From contig CAKPEV010000009.1 in NCBI GenBank assembly GCA_934149405.1, positions 1-45,832 of the forward strand: a stretch of DNA of 45,832 bases, read 5' to 3'. Numbering within the stretch: position 1 is the stretch's first letter; each line of letters opens with the position of its first letter. The stretch comes from an uncultured Clostridia bacterium (GTDB lineage: Bacteria; Bacillota; Clostridia; TANB77; UBA1234). The notes under the pieces were generated by a model. That model did no database searches. It was given only the letters and a program-made list of their open reading frames with translations, and was not told the origin of the DNA. The position numbers and the translations under genes are program-made. Of the stretch, positions 25,221 through 33,531 are shown piece after piece.

Positions 25221-26516
25221 TTAGTCCTTATTTACTTCACCGCTAGCCATTTCTTCGCCACTCACACTGGCAATAGGTTCGATTCCTTCTCTTATCGTGA
25301 TTGCTCTTTCATGTTTTAGAGCTCTATAAACTGCATCAATTTTATTATTCTTTGAAGTGATTAATGTAACATTCAAGATAAATTCATTTTCTTCTTCAGC
25401 TTTATTTACACTTATCTTAATCAAAGTTCCTTTGTTGTGATTAGAATCACCAGACTCTAGTTTTATCCAATCCGTTTGCTCGTTCATTAGACCCTTGCAA
25501 ACTTTTTCAAAATCATATTGGCTTAAGCTTATTTCACCACTTGTATTATTTTCATTTATATCAATAGCTATATACTCACCTATGTCTTTTTCAGAAACTT
25601 TTGAAAGTGCAGTTGAAATCAAAGAAGAATATAATGAAATATCTTCATTTGCAGCCTCTTTTTCGCCGTATATAACTTCCTTCTTCCATAAATCACTATC
25701 TATAGCATATTCTAAAACATCTCTACCTATTTGATAATTAATTTCATCTCTAGAATATGAATAATTTGCTACAGGACCATTTGCAACTTCATACTGAATA
25801 GTATTTAATTCAGGAACTAATGCAAATAGTGCAATTGTATTATTTTTTAAATCGTCTCTGTCATCTATTGAAGTATTTACATATTTTACAGACAAAGTTT
25901 TCGTATCTGAATCAATTACGATGCCAGAAATATTTTTTGAATATGCTAATTGATTTAGAATTTCCTTTACTTTTACTAAATCTGAAACTTTAGTATTTCT
26001 ATACTTTAGCATTTCATCAACATCGTATATGTTCTCGTCTGTAACAACTAGTTTAAAACCATATTCTGCTGAGCCCTTAGAATAGAAATCCAACTTTATT
26101 AAACATATATATGTTCCTTCTAGCTCTGGAGAATATATTGTAAAATAATTTCCTGCTTCATCAAACTTTGAAGTAACATCAAAAGTTTCTCCATTATAAA
26201 TGCTAACATACTTTACTTCTTGTATTGTAAATTTTTCTGTTGTAGATGCCGTTATCATCTCGTTTGTTTTAGAAACTAATGTATTATTAGTATTGTACTC
26301 AAAGTCCTTCAAACTAATTGCATCAGTAGAAGTTATGTTGCCAAAAACCTTCCAAGAATACCCACCAAGTACTGATGTTATAGCCTTTTTATCTGCATTT
26401 TGTACTGTAAGCTCTGGTGGAAGCTTTTTAGAATTAGAAACTAAAAATGCTAAAAATACTGCTACCAATATAACCAATGTTATTGCTACTATAAAAATCT
26501 TTTCTTTTTTATCCAT
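25221..26516 (-). CDS. Membrane-anchored protein with DUF4825-like domain
   Basis: The 431-residue product has an N-terminal signal-anchor (about residues 6-26) and an extracellular body. Residues about 20-160 look like a beta-rich domain (DVTSKFDEAGNYFTIYSPEL). Residues about 165-280 resemble DUF4825 (DEMLKYRNTKVSDLVKVKEI, NTIALFALVPELNTIQYEV), a domain also found in some BlaR1-like proteins. The C-terminus is acidic with SGE motifs (ASVSGEEMASGEVNKD). It lies 12 bases after the DUF5050 gene and is the last gene of the trmB transcript. Function unknown. Confidence 0.75.
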   Translation of the reverse strand: MDKKEKIFIVAITLVILVAVFLAFLVSNSKKLPPELTVQNADKKAITSVLGGYSWKVFGNITSTDAISLKDFEYNTNNTLVSKTNEMITASTTEKFTIQEVKYVSIYNGETFDVTSKFDEAGNYFTIYSPELEGTYICLIKLDFYSKGSAEYGFKLVVTDENIYDVDEMLKYRNTKVSDLVKVKEILNQLAYSKNISGIVIDSDTKTLSVKYVNTSIDDRDDLKNNTIALFALVPELNTIQYEVANGPVANYSYSRDEINYQIGRDVLEYAIDSDLWKKEVIYGEKEAANEDISLYSSLISTALSKVSEKDIGEYIAIDINENNTSGEISLSQYDFEKVCKGLMNEQTDWIKLESGDSNHNKGTLIKISVNKAEEENEFILNVTLITSKNNKIDAVYRALKHERAITIREGIEPIASVSGEEMASGEVNKD

Positions 26517-26528
26517 ATAAATCCTCCT

Positions 26529-27713
26529 TTAAATATTTTTGTTCAATCTTTCTAATTCTGTTCCGTCATTTTTCACCCTATAAATCATGTATTCTTCAAC
26601 ACTTGACATTCCGTCAACCAAATTGAAATCAATATAAATATAATTATCTTTTTCTCTTATATTAATATCTTGAGCATTTTCTCTATACACTTCGCAGATA
26701 TCACAAATTAAGGAATTATTCTTATATAGTTTTAATGCTGTTTCTTCTTTTTGTAAAGAGTATATAAGTGGCATATCACTTTCTTTTACAGATTCAATCT
26801 GAGCAGATCTTTCACTATATTTTTTCAATTCAGTTTCGCCATAATAACTAAAATATATATTTGAACTATCTGCATATTTTATTTCATAAACAGTTCCAGT
26901 CAAATCTATTAATTGTGTTTCTGAACCGTCTTTTTTTACCTTCTTAATAACATATTTGAATCCAGTAGCTGGCAAGTTTTTCTCTATCAAGACGTACAAT
27001 GAATTATCTGTAACAGCACTGCCAATTACATGTTGTTCGCTTTCATTTGTCATATAAATTCGGTCTAGCACATTTGCATATTGTTTTTCTTTATTAACTT
27101 TAAAAATAGAAATACTGCCATCGCTATTTGAAGAAGAAAAATATAAGTTAACATCATCTTCCATCATAAAGCTTGAATTTCCACTTACTAATGATGTAGG
27201 GTTTCTAACAACTAATGTTTCTTTGTAGTATTCTGCTTTACATATTTTATTTTGATATAAATATATTATATTTCCATCTTGAATGCTATACAATTTACCA
27301 ACACAGAATTTTTTAATGTAACTAGTATCGTCAAGATTCATATACAAAGTTTGACCCAAAACCGTAAAAAATAAATTGTTATTAAAAACATATAACCTAT
27401 TTTCGATGTCGTATTGCGAAGTCTTATACAAAACTTCAACCTTACTTTCACCGGTCAACTTAATTCTGCATATTTTGTTTTCAATTTCACCGTTATATCC
27501 AACCTCATTATCGACATAATATATATATTCATCGTATATTAGCGAATTGCTGCCATTCCATATAACTTTTGATTTGTTCTCTTTAGTCAAATCAATAAGA
27601 TTACCAGTTGGATTTTGTATAACATTTCCGTTATTTTTAGAACTAAATGCTATCAGTCCTATTAAAAGTGCCAAAATTATAATAAACAAAAAAATCAATC
27701 CGTTTTTTTTCAT
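26529..27713 (-). CDS. Membrane-anchored DUF5050/propeller-like protein
   Basis: The 394-residue product has an N-terminal membrane helix (GLIFLFIIILALLIGLIAFS) and then a series of beta-rich repeats of about 45-50 residues (SLIYDEYIYYVDNEVGYN, LYVFNNNLFFTVLGQTLYMN, YSIQDGNIIYLYQNKICKAE), as in DUF5050 proteins with a propeller-like extracellular fold. ATG at 27713 starts 21 bases after trmB, so it is co-transcribed. No lipobox cysteine is present. No enzymatic motif is visible; a sensing or binding role is possible. Confidence 0.75.
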   Translation of the reverse strand: MKKNGLIFLFIIILALLIGLIAFSSKNNGNVIQNPTGNLIDLTKENKSKVIWNGSNSLIYDEYIYYVDNEVGYNGEIENKICRIKLTGESKVEVLYKTSQYDIENRLYVFNNNLFFTVLGQTLYMNLDDTSYIKKFCVGKLYSIQDGNIIYLYQNKICKAEYYKETLVVRNPTSLVSGNSSFMMEDDVNLYFSSSNSDGSISIFKVNKEKQYANVLDRIYMTNESEQHVIGSAVTDNSLYVLIEKNLPATGFKYVIKKVKKDGSETQLIDLTGTVYEIKYADSSNIYFSYYGETELKKYSERSAQIESVKESDMPLIYSLQKEETALKLYKNNSLICDICEVYRENAQDINIREKDNYIYIDFNLVDGMSSVEEYMIYRVKNDGTELERLNKNI

Positions 27714-27734
27714 TAATTACCTCCACTTTTATCT

Positions 27735-28373
27735 TTAGTCTTTGTACGCTTCCAATCTATTTATTTTTATTCCAGCATTTGAAAACTTTTCCTCATACTC
27801 AGTCATTATATTATCACTAACATTTTCAGAGTGTAAATCTCTTGTTACATTTCTCAATTCATAGCCGTTTTCAACAAGCGACACCATAGAAAAATTAAAT
27901 AAATCATTATTATCCGTTTTTTGAAATATTTGTTTTTGACCTTTAAATATTCTATCATATTTTTCTAAAAAAATCTTGCTTGTTAGTCTTCTTTTTTCAT
28001 GTTTGGCTTTTGGCCAAGGGTCCGAAAAATTAAGGTATATACGTGAAATTTCACTTTCAAAAATTTCATCAATCTTCATAGCATCAATTAGCACAAGTTT
28101 CAAATTTTTCAAAGGCTTTTCTTCTTGTTTTAATTTTTCTACTGCTTTAACCATAACGCTATCATACATTTCTATTCCGATATAGTTTACATCTTTATGC
28201 GCTTTTGCCATACCAATAATAAAGTTTCCTTTACCCATACCAATTTCTATATGAATAGGATTGCTGTTTTTAAAAAGTTCATTCCATTTTCCTTTATATT
28301 CGCTCGGAGCGTTCACATAATATTCTGAAGCTTCAACTCTTTCTTTTGCATCCTTTACTTTTTTTAATCTCAT
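27735..28373 (-). CDS. trmB: tRNA (guanine-N7)-methyltransferase TrmB
   Basis: TrmB makes N7-methylguanosine at position 46 of tRNA. The 212-residue product has the SAM-binding IEIGMGKGNFIIGMA near residues 42-56, IGIEMYDSVMVKA, and the signature SDPWPKAKHEKRRLT near 120-135. ATG at 28373 with GAGGAG upstream is chosen; the open frame continues 17 codons further but overlaps the promoter. It is the first gene of a transcript with DUF5050 and DUF4825-like genes. Confidence 0.95.
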   Translation of the reverse strand: MRLKKVKDAKERVEASEYYVNAPSEYKGKWNELFKNSNPIHIEIGMGKGNFIIGMAKAHKDVNYIGIEMYDSVMVKAVEKLKQEEKPLKNLKLVLIDAMKIDEIFESEISRIYLNFSDPWPKAKHEKRRLTSKIFLEKYDRIFKGQKQIFQKTDNNDLFNFSMVSLVENGYELRNVTRDLHSENVSDNIMTEYEEKFSNAGIKINRLEAYKD

Positions 28374-28395
28374 CCTTTTCTCCTCTTTAATTTTA

Positions 28396-28424
28396 ATACT
28401 ACTGTAAAACTCAATGTCTAACAA
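28396..28424 (-). promoter_or_regulatory. trmB promoter
   Basis: TTGTTA (28419-28424), 17-base spacer, TAGTAT (28396-28401). TAGACATT lies at the -35/spacer boundary and recurs at the divergent promoter. Confidence 0.65.
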
Positions 28425-28465
28425 TCATTATTTTGGATTCATTATCCCATTTTTTTCTATTTTGC

Positions 28466-28494
28466 TAGACATTCAGACATTATTATTGTATAAT
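28466..28494 (+). promoter_or_regulatory. Promoter of the SGE-repeat gene with overlapping inverted repeat
   Basis: TAGACA (28466-28471), 17-base spacer, TATAAT (28489-28494). GACATTA (28476-28482) and TAATGTC (28491-28497) form an inverted repeat across the -10 box, resembling an operator. Confidence 0.8.
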
Positions 28495-28550
28495 GTCCTA
28501 GGTGATTAATCAATATAATTATCAAATTTTATAAGGAGGATGATTTTAAT

Positions 28551-28979
28551 ATGGCAAAGAAAATAGCTTTATTAGTATCTTTAGTCATGATCTTTTCTTT
28601 ATCATTAGTTTTTGCAGAAACAGATGGAAGTACGCTTTTAATTTCACCTGCTCAAATAACTACAGAGAGTGGAGAAACTATAGATACAACTGAAAAATCT
28701 GGCGAAGAATTAGTTTCAGGAGAAACTTCTGGTGAGGTTTCAGGAGAAATATCTAACGAGACTTCTGGAGAAACTTCAGGCGAAGTATCAGGAGAAACCT
28801 CTGGTGAAGAAAAAACTCCAGAAGATACAAAAACACCTACAACAACAGATGATAATACATCAAAAGATGATAGCACAACAACACCTACTACACAAAAAAC
28901 TAGCACTGTTGGTGCAGTAATCGCTATAGTAATTGTTGTTGCTGTTGTTGCAATAGTTGCTGTTCTTCAAAAGAAATAA
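28551..28979 (+). CDS. Secreted SGE-repeat protein with C-terminal membrane anchor
   Basis: The 142-residue product has a signal peptide (cleavage near SLVFAET), a low-complexity region of about 60 residues built of SGE/SNE triplets (VSGETSGEVSGE-like, at least nine copies), a Thr/Lys/Asp-rich stretch, and a final membrane helix (VGAVIAIVIVVAVVAIVAVL) ending KK. It looks like a cell-surface protein with a flexible or modified stalk. ATG at 28551 follows AAGGAGG. It has its own promoter and terminator and is divergent from trmB. No family recognised. Confidence 0.75.
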   Translation: MAKKIALLVSLVMIFSLSLVFAETDGSTLLISPAQITTESGETIDTTEKSGEELVSGETSGEVSGEISNETSGETSGEVSGETSGEEKTPEDTKTPTTTDDNTSKDDSTTTPTTQKTSTVGAVIAIVIVVAVVAIVAVLQKK

Positions 28980-28995
28980 ACCATAATTTAATCTT

Positions 28996-29029
28996 AACTT
29001 CAGCCACGTAGATGGCTGAAGTTTTTTAT
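28996..29029 (+). terminator. Terminator of the SGE-repeat gene
   Basis: Perfect 11-bp stem AACTTCAGCCA/TGGCTGAAGTT (28996-29006, 29013-29023) followed by TTTTATT. Confidence 0.92.
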
Positions 29030-29050
29030 TTGAAAATTAAAGTCATATAT

Positions 29051-29106
29051 AAAAACAACCATTTACATCCTGCTCAATTTTAAGAGTAGTTTTAGTAAAT
29101 GGTTGT
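29051..29106 (-). terminator. Terminator after the YtfJ-family gene
   Basis: Stem ACAACCATTTAC with GTAAATGGTTGT (29055-29066, 29095-29106), followed on the minus strand by TTTTATATATG. Confidence 0.8.
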
Positions 29107-29129
29107 ATTTTTCAACTTAAAATATATTA

Positions 29130-29639
29130 TTATTCATTTTCAGTTTCATTTTCTTCATTATCTTCTTCACATCCGCATGAACATTCTTCATGAGTGTTAC
29201 CATCTTCATCCTCATAAAATTCATACGTATATGTTCTGTCTTTATCAAGTAATTGTGTTATTTTATCTATGACATCTGGCACATAGTCCAATAATTTATC
29301 AATTGCATTGCAATGATCAACAGGTATCATTTTTGTTGAATCTTCTGTTATTACTAAAAAACCGATTGGCTCGATATGCACGCCAGCTCCACTACCTCCA
29401 CCAAAAGGAAGTGCATGCTTTGTCTCCTCATCCGAACCACTTCGTTTTGTTTCTTCTAATGTACTCATATTAAATTCACTGCCACCTGCCGCAAACCCAA
29501 ATGAAACTTTTGATATTGGTATTATAACAGTACCATTTGCAGTTTCGATAGAATCTCCTATAATAGTATTCACATCTATCATATCTCTTAAGTTGTTCAT
29601 AGCAGTATTCATAAGACCTTCAATAGGATGCTCGCTCAT
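29130..29639 (-). CDS. ytfJ: Sporulation protein of the YtfJ/GerW family
   Basis: YtfJ (GerW) family proteins are made in the forespore and are needed for normal spore germination in some species. The 169-residue product has the family start MSEHPIEGLMNTAMNNLRDM, the glycine-rich PISKVSFGFAAGGSEF, and GGSGAGVHIEPIGFLV. The C-terminus is extended by about 35 acidic residues containing a Cys cluster (ECSCGCEEDNEENETENE). ATG at 29639 follows AAGGAGGT. It is 72 bases after the SGD-repeat gene and probably the last gene of a long transcript from PNP. No clear sigma-F/G promoter was found. Confidence 0.92.
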   Translation of the reverse strand: MSEHPIEGLMNTAMNNLRDMIDVNTIIGDSIETANGTVIIPISKVSFGFAAGGSEFNMSTLEETKRSGSDEETKHALPFGGGSGAGVHIEPIGFLVITEDSTKMIPVDHCNAIDKLLDYVPDVIDKITQLLDKDRTYTYEFYEDEDGNTHEECSCGCEEDNEENETENE

Positions 29640-29711
29640 ATTATTTTTACCTCCTTAATTTATGCTTTAAAAATAATATGGGCTTTTTCATATAAAAATA
29701 TTCTATTTATT

Positions 29712-30464
29712 TTAATTATTTACTATTTCAACACTGATAGCATCTACTCCAGCAGGATAAGTTTCTCTTACATCTCCAGTGTATGTTACTTTTACCTTTT
29801 GACCAATTATATAATCTTTTGATTTTTCATTTTTTATTGAAAAACTAATTATATCTGAAGATTTAAGTATTTCTTGATCCTCTAGAGGTGTAACAAGCAT
29901 AATATCTCCTTTTACTCCGATAACACTTCCTATAAAGTAAGGTTTAACTTCTTCTTTATCACCTGATTTTTCTAAATCTCCGCTTTGAGTCGGTTGCTCC
30001 AAATTGTTATTTTTTTCTCCACTTGCCGTAACGGTATCTCCGCTCTTCACTTCATAGTCACCACTACTTACGACCGCATCGCCACTTACTTGATTTTTGT
30101 CTCCACTTTCTTTTTCAGTATCTCCACTATTTATTTTATTATCATCATCATTTTGGTTTTTATCATCATCTTTTGGTATTAGATTTACATCATATTTTTT
30201 GTATTCTTCACTAAAATCTTCTGGTTTTGTAAACAAAGTTCCAACTTTTGTTTCATCATATCCATTTAGCATATGAAAATCTATTATCTTATATCCAAAA
30301 CCTGTATATATAACTGTACCACCATCATTTAAAGCTGATGACATCTTAGCAAATATAGGCTCTTTTTCACTTTTTATAGAGCTACAATCAACTAAAATCA
30401 TTATTCCACTAATTATTGCAAGTGCGAATATAATCGCTATTACCAATTTTATTATTTTCTTCAT
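29712..30464 (-). CDS. Membrane protein with SGD-repeat linker and DUF3221-like domain
   Basis: The 250-residue product has an N-terminal helix (LVIAIIFALAIISGIMILVD), a conserved-looking segment (SSALNDGGTVIYTGFGYKII), an acidic linker with repeated SGD/SGE (NSGDTEKESGDKNQVSGD-like, about eight copies, residues 110-175), and a C-terminal OB-like domain resembling DUF3221 (SVIGVKGDIMLVTPL; IIGQKVKVTYTGDVRETYPA). The ATG at 30464 has only a weak ribosome site. It lies 44 bases after the patatin gene. Probably an exported protein of unknown role. Confidence 0.75.
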   Translation of the reverse strand: MKKIIKLVIAIIFALAIISGIMILVDCSSIKSEKEPIFAKMSSALNDGGTVIYTGFGYKIIDFHMLNGYDETKVGTLFTKPEDFSEEYKKYDVNLIPKDDDKNQNDDDNKINSGDTEKESGDKNQVSGDAVVSSGDYEVKSGDTVTASGEKNNNLEQPTQSGDLEKSGDKEEVKPYFIGSVIGVKGDIMLVTPLEDQEILKSSDIISFSIKNEKSKDYIIGQKVKVTYTGDVRETYPAGVDAISVEIVNN

Positions 30465-30508
30465 ATCACTATTACATAAACTATATAAAGTTTATGAACT
30501 CCTTTCTA

Positions 30509-31375
30509 CTAATTTTTAAATTCCTTTAAAATCAATTCTTTCTGAGCCATAGTTTCGTTATACCCCAAATCAATAACATGATTTACATCTTTTATATCTA
30601 ATAAGCCTGTATCCGGGATTGAAAGTTCCAGCAATAAATTTAAATATTCTTTTGCAACTGACATATTCAAAATAGAAAATATATCCGCAGCTCTCAAAGC
30701 AACACTTAGAATGTCATCTTCCGGCTCATATGGATTCAATTCAAAACAAACACCAAGTACTTTTTCTGCTCCCATTTCTCTTAAAATTTTTGTTGGTAAA
30801 TTGTTTACTGTTCCTCCATCAATTAAGTTATATTTTTCAAAATCGCAAGGCGTAAGTACTCCTGGAAACGACATACTTGCTCTAATCGCTTTTGAAATTT
30901 CAGCACCAACTATGTAATCAGTTCTTTCTGTATTTTTGATATTAAAATCCTCAGATAAAAATATCACTTCTTTTGTGCTTATTGTATCACACGAAACAAT
31001 TGCTAGCTTTTTATCAACATCTTTCATATTAGTTTTTGAAATCTTTTCATCTATTAGCATATTTCGCATTGCATTTTCTATTTTGCTTCCGTCTATCAAG
31101 GATCTTAATTTTAATTCGTTTTTAGCGATTGATTTGATGGCTGAACCAAACACATTTCTAACATTAATTTTAGCTATATCTTTATATCTGCTAGAAATTA
31201 TTTTAAGCATATCGTCAGGCTTTATCCCTAATGCATAAAAAGCTGCAATCACACTTCCAGAACTAGTTCCAGAGACATAATCAAACTCAATTCCAAGCTC
31301 TTCTAATGCTTTTAATGCACCTATATGTGCAAAGATTTTCAATCCTCCACCACTAAAAGCTATTCCATTTTTCAA
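30509..31375 (-). CDS. Patatin-like phospholipase
   Basis: The 288-residue product has the patatin features: oxyanion loop SGGGLKIFAHIG (residues 8-19), nucleophile elbow GTSSG with Ser38, and catalytic Asp in the DGG motif (IDGGTVNNLP near 185). Such proteins hydrolyse acyl esters of phospholipids or neutral lipids. TTG at 31375 overlaps the stop of scpA (TTGA), with GGGGTG upstream, so the two are translationally coupled. In most Firmicutes scpB follows scpA; here this lipase takes its place. Substrate unknown. Confidence 0.92.
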   Translation of the reverse strand: MKNGIAFSGGGLKIFAHIGALKALEELGIEFDYVSGTSSGSVIAAFYALGIKPDDMLKIISSRYKDIAKINVRNVFGSAIKSIAKNELKLRSLIDGSKIENAMRNMLIDEKISKTNMKDVDKKLAIVSCDTISTKEVIFLSEDFNIKNTERTDYIVGAEISKAIRASMSFPGVLTPCDFEKYNLIDGGTVNNLPTKILREMGAEKVLGVCFELNPYEPEDDILSVALRAADIFSILNMSVAKEYLNLLLELSIPDTGLLDIKDVNHVIDLGYNETMAQKELILKEFKN

Positions 31376-32109
31376 GATTCTTCACCCCTATTTTTCTTTA
31401 TTTTTATAACATTGATATCTCCGAATAAAGAGTCTTGTGTAATTTTTATTCTACTCATTTTTGATAATTCTAATAGGCTTAAAAAAGCTGTAACAACTTC
31501 TGCCTTAGGTTTCTTTTTTACATTAAAAAGCTTATTAAATACGAAGCTTGGCTTTTTCCATAGTTCTTTTAATATTTCTCTTATCTTATTCTTTATTGTA
31601 TACTTTTCACTTGTAGCAAGTCTATTTATGTTATCCGCTCTTAAATTTCTCTTAGCCTCTTCCTTTGTTACAAAATCATTGTATATGCTTGGAATTAAAT
31701 TGCTATCAAAACTGCCTTCTAATTTACCTTTTGGCAATTCTATTTTGTCCGGCAATTTATAAAATTTGCCACCATATACTTCAATTCGTTCTTTTAATGT
31801 TTTTGTATACTCTTTATATTTTTTATATTCTATAAGCATTTGTACCAAATCAATTTCTTCTTCATCATCTTCAACAACCGTTGGAAGAAGTGATTTTGAT
31901 TTTAAATATATTAATCTTGAAGCCATCACTATAAATTCACTTGTAACATCTAAATTCATTTGATGCATCTCATTTAGATATTCTAAATATTGATCTGTTA
32001 TTTCACAAATCTTTATATCACATATATCCATTTTGTTCTTATCAATCAAATGGCAAAGTAAATCTAGCGGACCTTCAAAATTTTCCATCTTTATCGTGTA
32101 TTGTTCCAT
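31372..32109 (-). CDS. scpA: Segregation and condensation protein A
   Basis: ScpA is the kleisin subunit that bridges the SMC dimer and acts in chromosome condensation and segregation. The 245-residue product has the family start (YTIKMENFEGPLDLLCHLID), the acidic middle (VVEDDEEEIDLVQMLIEYKK), and the C-terminal winged helix (EVVTAFLSLLELSKMSRIKI). ATG at 32109 follows GGGGG. It lies 15 bases after the PNP gene. The usual partner gene scpB is not adjacent. Confidence 0.95.
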   Translation of the reverse strand: MEQYTIKMENFEGPLDLLCHLIDKNKMDICDIKICEITDQYLEYLNEMHQMNLDVTSEFIVMASRLIYLKSKSLLPTVVEDDEEEIDLVQMLIEYKKYKEYTKTLKERIEVYGGKFYKLPDKIELPKGKLEGSFDSNLIPSIYNDFVTKEEAKRNLRADNINRLATSEKYTIKNKIREILKELWKKPSFVFNKLFNVKKKPKAEVVTAFLSLLELSKMSRIKITQDSLFGDINVIKIKKNRGEES

Positions 32110-32124
32110 TTTTCCCCCGTAGCA

Positions 32125-33003
32125 CTACATTTTCATTATGATTCGCATAATTAATGTTTTGAATTTTTCTTCAACTTGCGTAGCATTTTCAACAACTTCT
32201 TCATGTGAAGGAACTGCATTGCCACCAACCACGTTAGTAATGCAAGAAATTCCTAGCACTTCTATTCCTGAATGTGATGCTACAATAACTTCTGGCACTG
32301 TTGACATTCCAACAGCATCTGCTCCTAAAATTTCAAGCATTTTTATTTCTGCTGTTGTTTCATACTGTGGACCAGGCATAAAGGCATACACGCCTTCTTT
32401 TAAATCAATTGCTAAATCATCGCTATCTTTTGCAATTCTCATCGCCTTCTTGTCAAACATATCTCCATAAGCTTTAAGCGATGCAACATCTTTTGCAAGA
32501 TTTATAAGTCTCTTTGAATAAGCATTTGTCATGCTAGGAAATCTTGTTCCAAACGCATCTTCATTTGTTCCTCTAAGTGGTGATTCTCCACATATGTTTA
32601 TGTGGTCTTTTATAATCATTAAATCTTGTGCCTTGAATTTTTTATTTATTCCACCTGCAGCATTAGATATTATTAAACTTTCTATGCCAAGCAACGCTAA
32701 TACTCTTATAGGAAAAGCCACTTCATTCATCTCATAGCCTTCATAGTAATGAAATCTTCCTTGCATTACTATAACGTCTTTATCATAAATCTTTCCGATG
32801 ATTAATTTATTGCTATGTCCTTCAACTTTTGATAAAGGAAAGTTTGGAATCTCACCATAAGGAATCTCTACTCTGTTTTCATAAACTTCATCTGCCAATG
32901 AACCAAGTCCTGAGCCTAATATAATTGCAATTTTAGGTCTACAATCAATTTTAGAATTAATATATGTAGCTGCCTCTGAAGCCTTTTGTAATATGTTATT
33001 CAT
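32125..33003 (-). CDS. Purine nucleoside phosphorylase
   Basis: This enzyme cleaves inosine or guanosine with phosphate to free base and ribose-1-phosphate. The 292-residue product is of the trimeric (PNP I) type: phosphate-binding GSGLGSLADE near residues 30-40, VEGHSNKLIIGK, MQGRFHYYEGYEM, SNAAGGINKKFKAQDLMIIK, GPQYETTAEIKM, and the purine-binding TNVVGG near the C-terminus. ATG at 33003 follows AGGAGG at 10 bases; a TTG at 33009 is too near. It lies 38 bases after recX. Confidence 0.95.
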   Translation of the reverse strand: MNNILQKASEAATYINSKIDCRPKIAIILGSGLGSLADEVYENRVEIPYGEIPNFPLSKVEGHSNKLIIGKIYDKDVIVMQGRFHYYEGYEMNEVAFPIRVLALLGIESLIISNAAGGINKKFKAQDLMIIKDHINICGESPLRGTNEDAFGTRFPSMTNAYSKRLINLAKDVASLKAYGDMFDKKAMRIAKDSDDLAIDLKEGVYAFMPGPQYETTAEIKMLEILGADAVGMSTVPEVIVASHSGIEVLGISCITNVVGGNAVPSHEEVVENATQVEEKFKTLIMRIIMKM

Positions 33004-33041
33004 CTTCAAATTTCCTCCTATAAAAATATTTTATCTACGTA

Positions 33042-33479
33042 TTAATTATCTTCTAAATCAGCTAAATTGTCAATTGCTTTAGCTACATTGGTATATGAAA
33101 ACCCCTTGTTTAAAAGATATCTTTTTACCTTTTCTATATCACCAATTTTAGATTTTTTTATTGCCAATTCTTTAGCTGACTTTTCCTCAAAACTCTCCAA
33201 GTCATCTGTTATATATTTATCTATTAACTCTTCATTTATCCCTCTTTTCATAAGATCAATTTTTATTTCTCTTATTGAGCAAGCCTTTAATCTCGTTACG
33301 TTTTTTATATACTTTTCTACATAAACCTCATCATTTATATATCCGTTTTCTTTCAAATATTCCACAATCTGCTCTATGGTTTCATCGTCGTATTTTAGCA
33401 TTTTACATTTATTTTTCAGTTCTTCTTCTGTTCTTTTTTTGAACACAATATATTTCATAATTTTATCATCAACAATCAT
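33042..33479 (-). CDS. recX: Regulatory protein RecX
   Basis: RecX binds RecA filaments and limits recombination. The 145-residue product has the triple-helix repeat organisation of the family, with LKENGYINDEVYVEKYIKNV, KACSIREIKIDLMKRGINEE and RYLLNKGFSYTNVAKAID. ATG at 33479 follows GGGAGG at 7 bases; the earlier ATG at 33494 is part of the ribosome site. It lies just after recA, separated by a hairpin, the usual arrangement for keeping RecX scarce. Confidence 0.92.
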   Translation of the reverse strand: MIVDDKIMKYIVFKKRTEEELKNKCKMLKYDDETIEQIVEYLKENGYINDEVYVEKYIKNVTRLKACSIREIKIDLMKRGINEELIDKYITDDLESFEEKSAKELAIKKSKIGDIEKVKRYLLNKGFSYTNVAKAIDNLADLEDN

Positions 33480-33499
33480 TTGTATACCTCCCATAAAAC

Positions 33500-33524
33500 A
33501 TAAGACGGGTATGGCCCGTCTTAT
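33500..33524 (-). terminator. Hairpin between recA and recX
   Basis: Perfect 10-bp stem ATAAGACGGG/CCCGTCTTAT (33500-33509, 33515-33524), followed on the minus strand only by TGTTTTATGG, which runs into the recX ribosome site. It probably ends most recA transcripts and lets a fraction read into recX. Confidence 0.75.
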
Positions 33525-33531
33525 ATTCTAT

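Noticed and set aside
28680..28810. Repeats in the SGE gene considered as a CRISPR or minisatellite array.
   Set aside because: The repeats are short, degenerate at the DNA level and in frame with the protein; they are coding repeats.
28652..28906. Minus-strand open frame with SPEVSPE repeats.
   Set aside because: It is the reverse complement of the SGE repeat region; no start signals.
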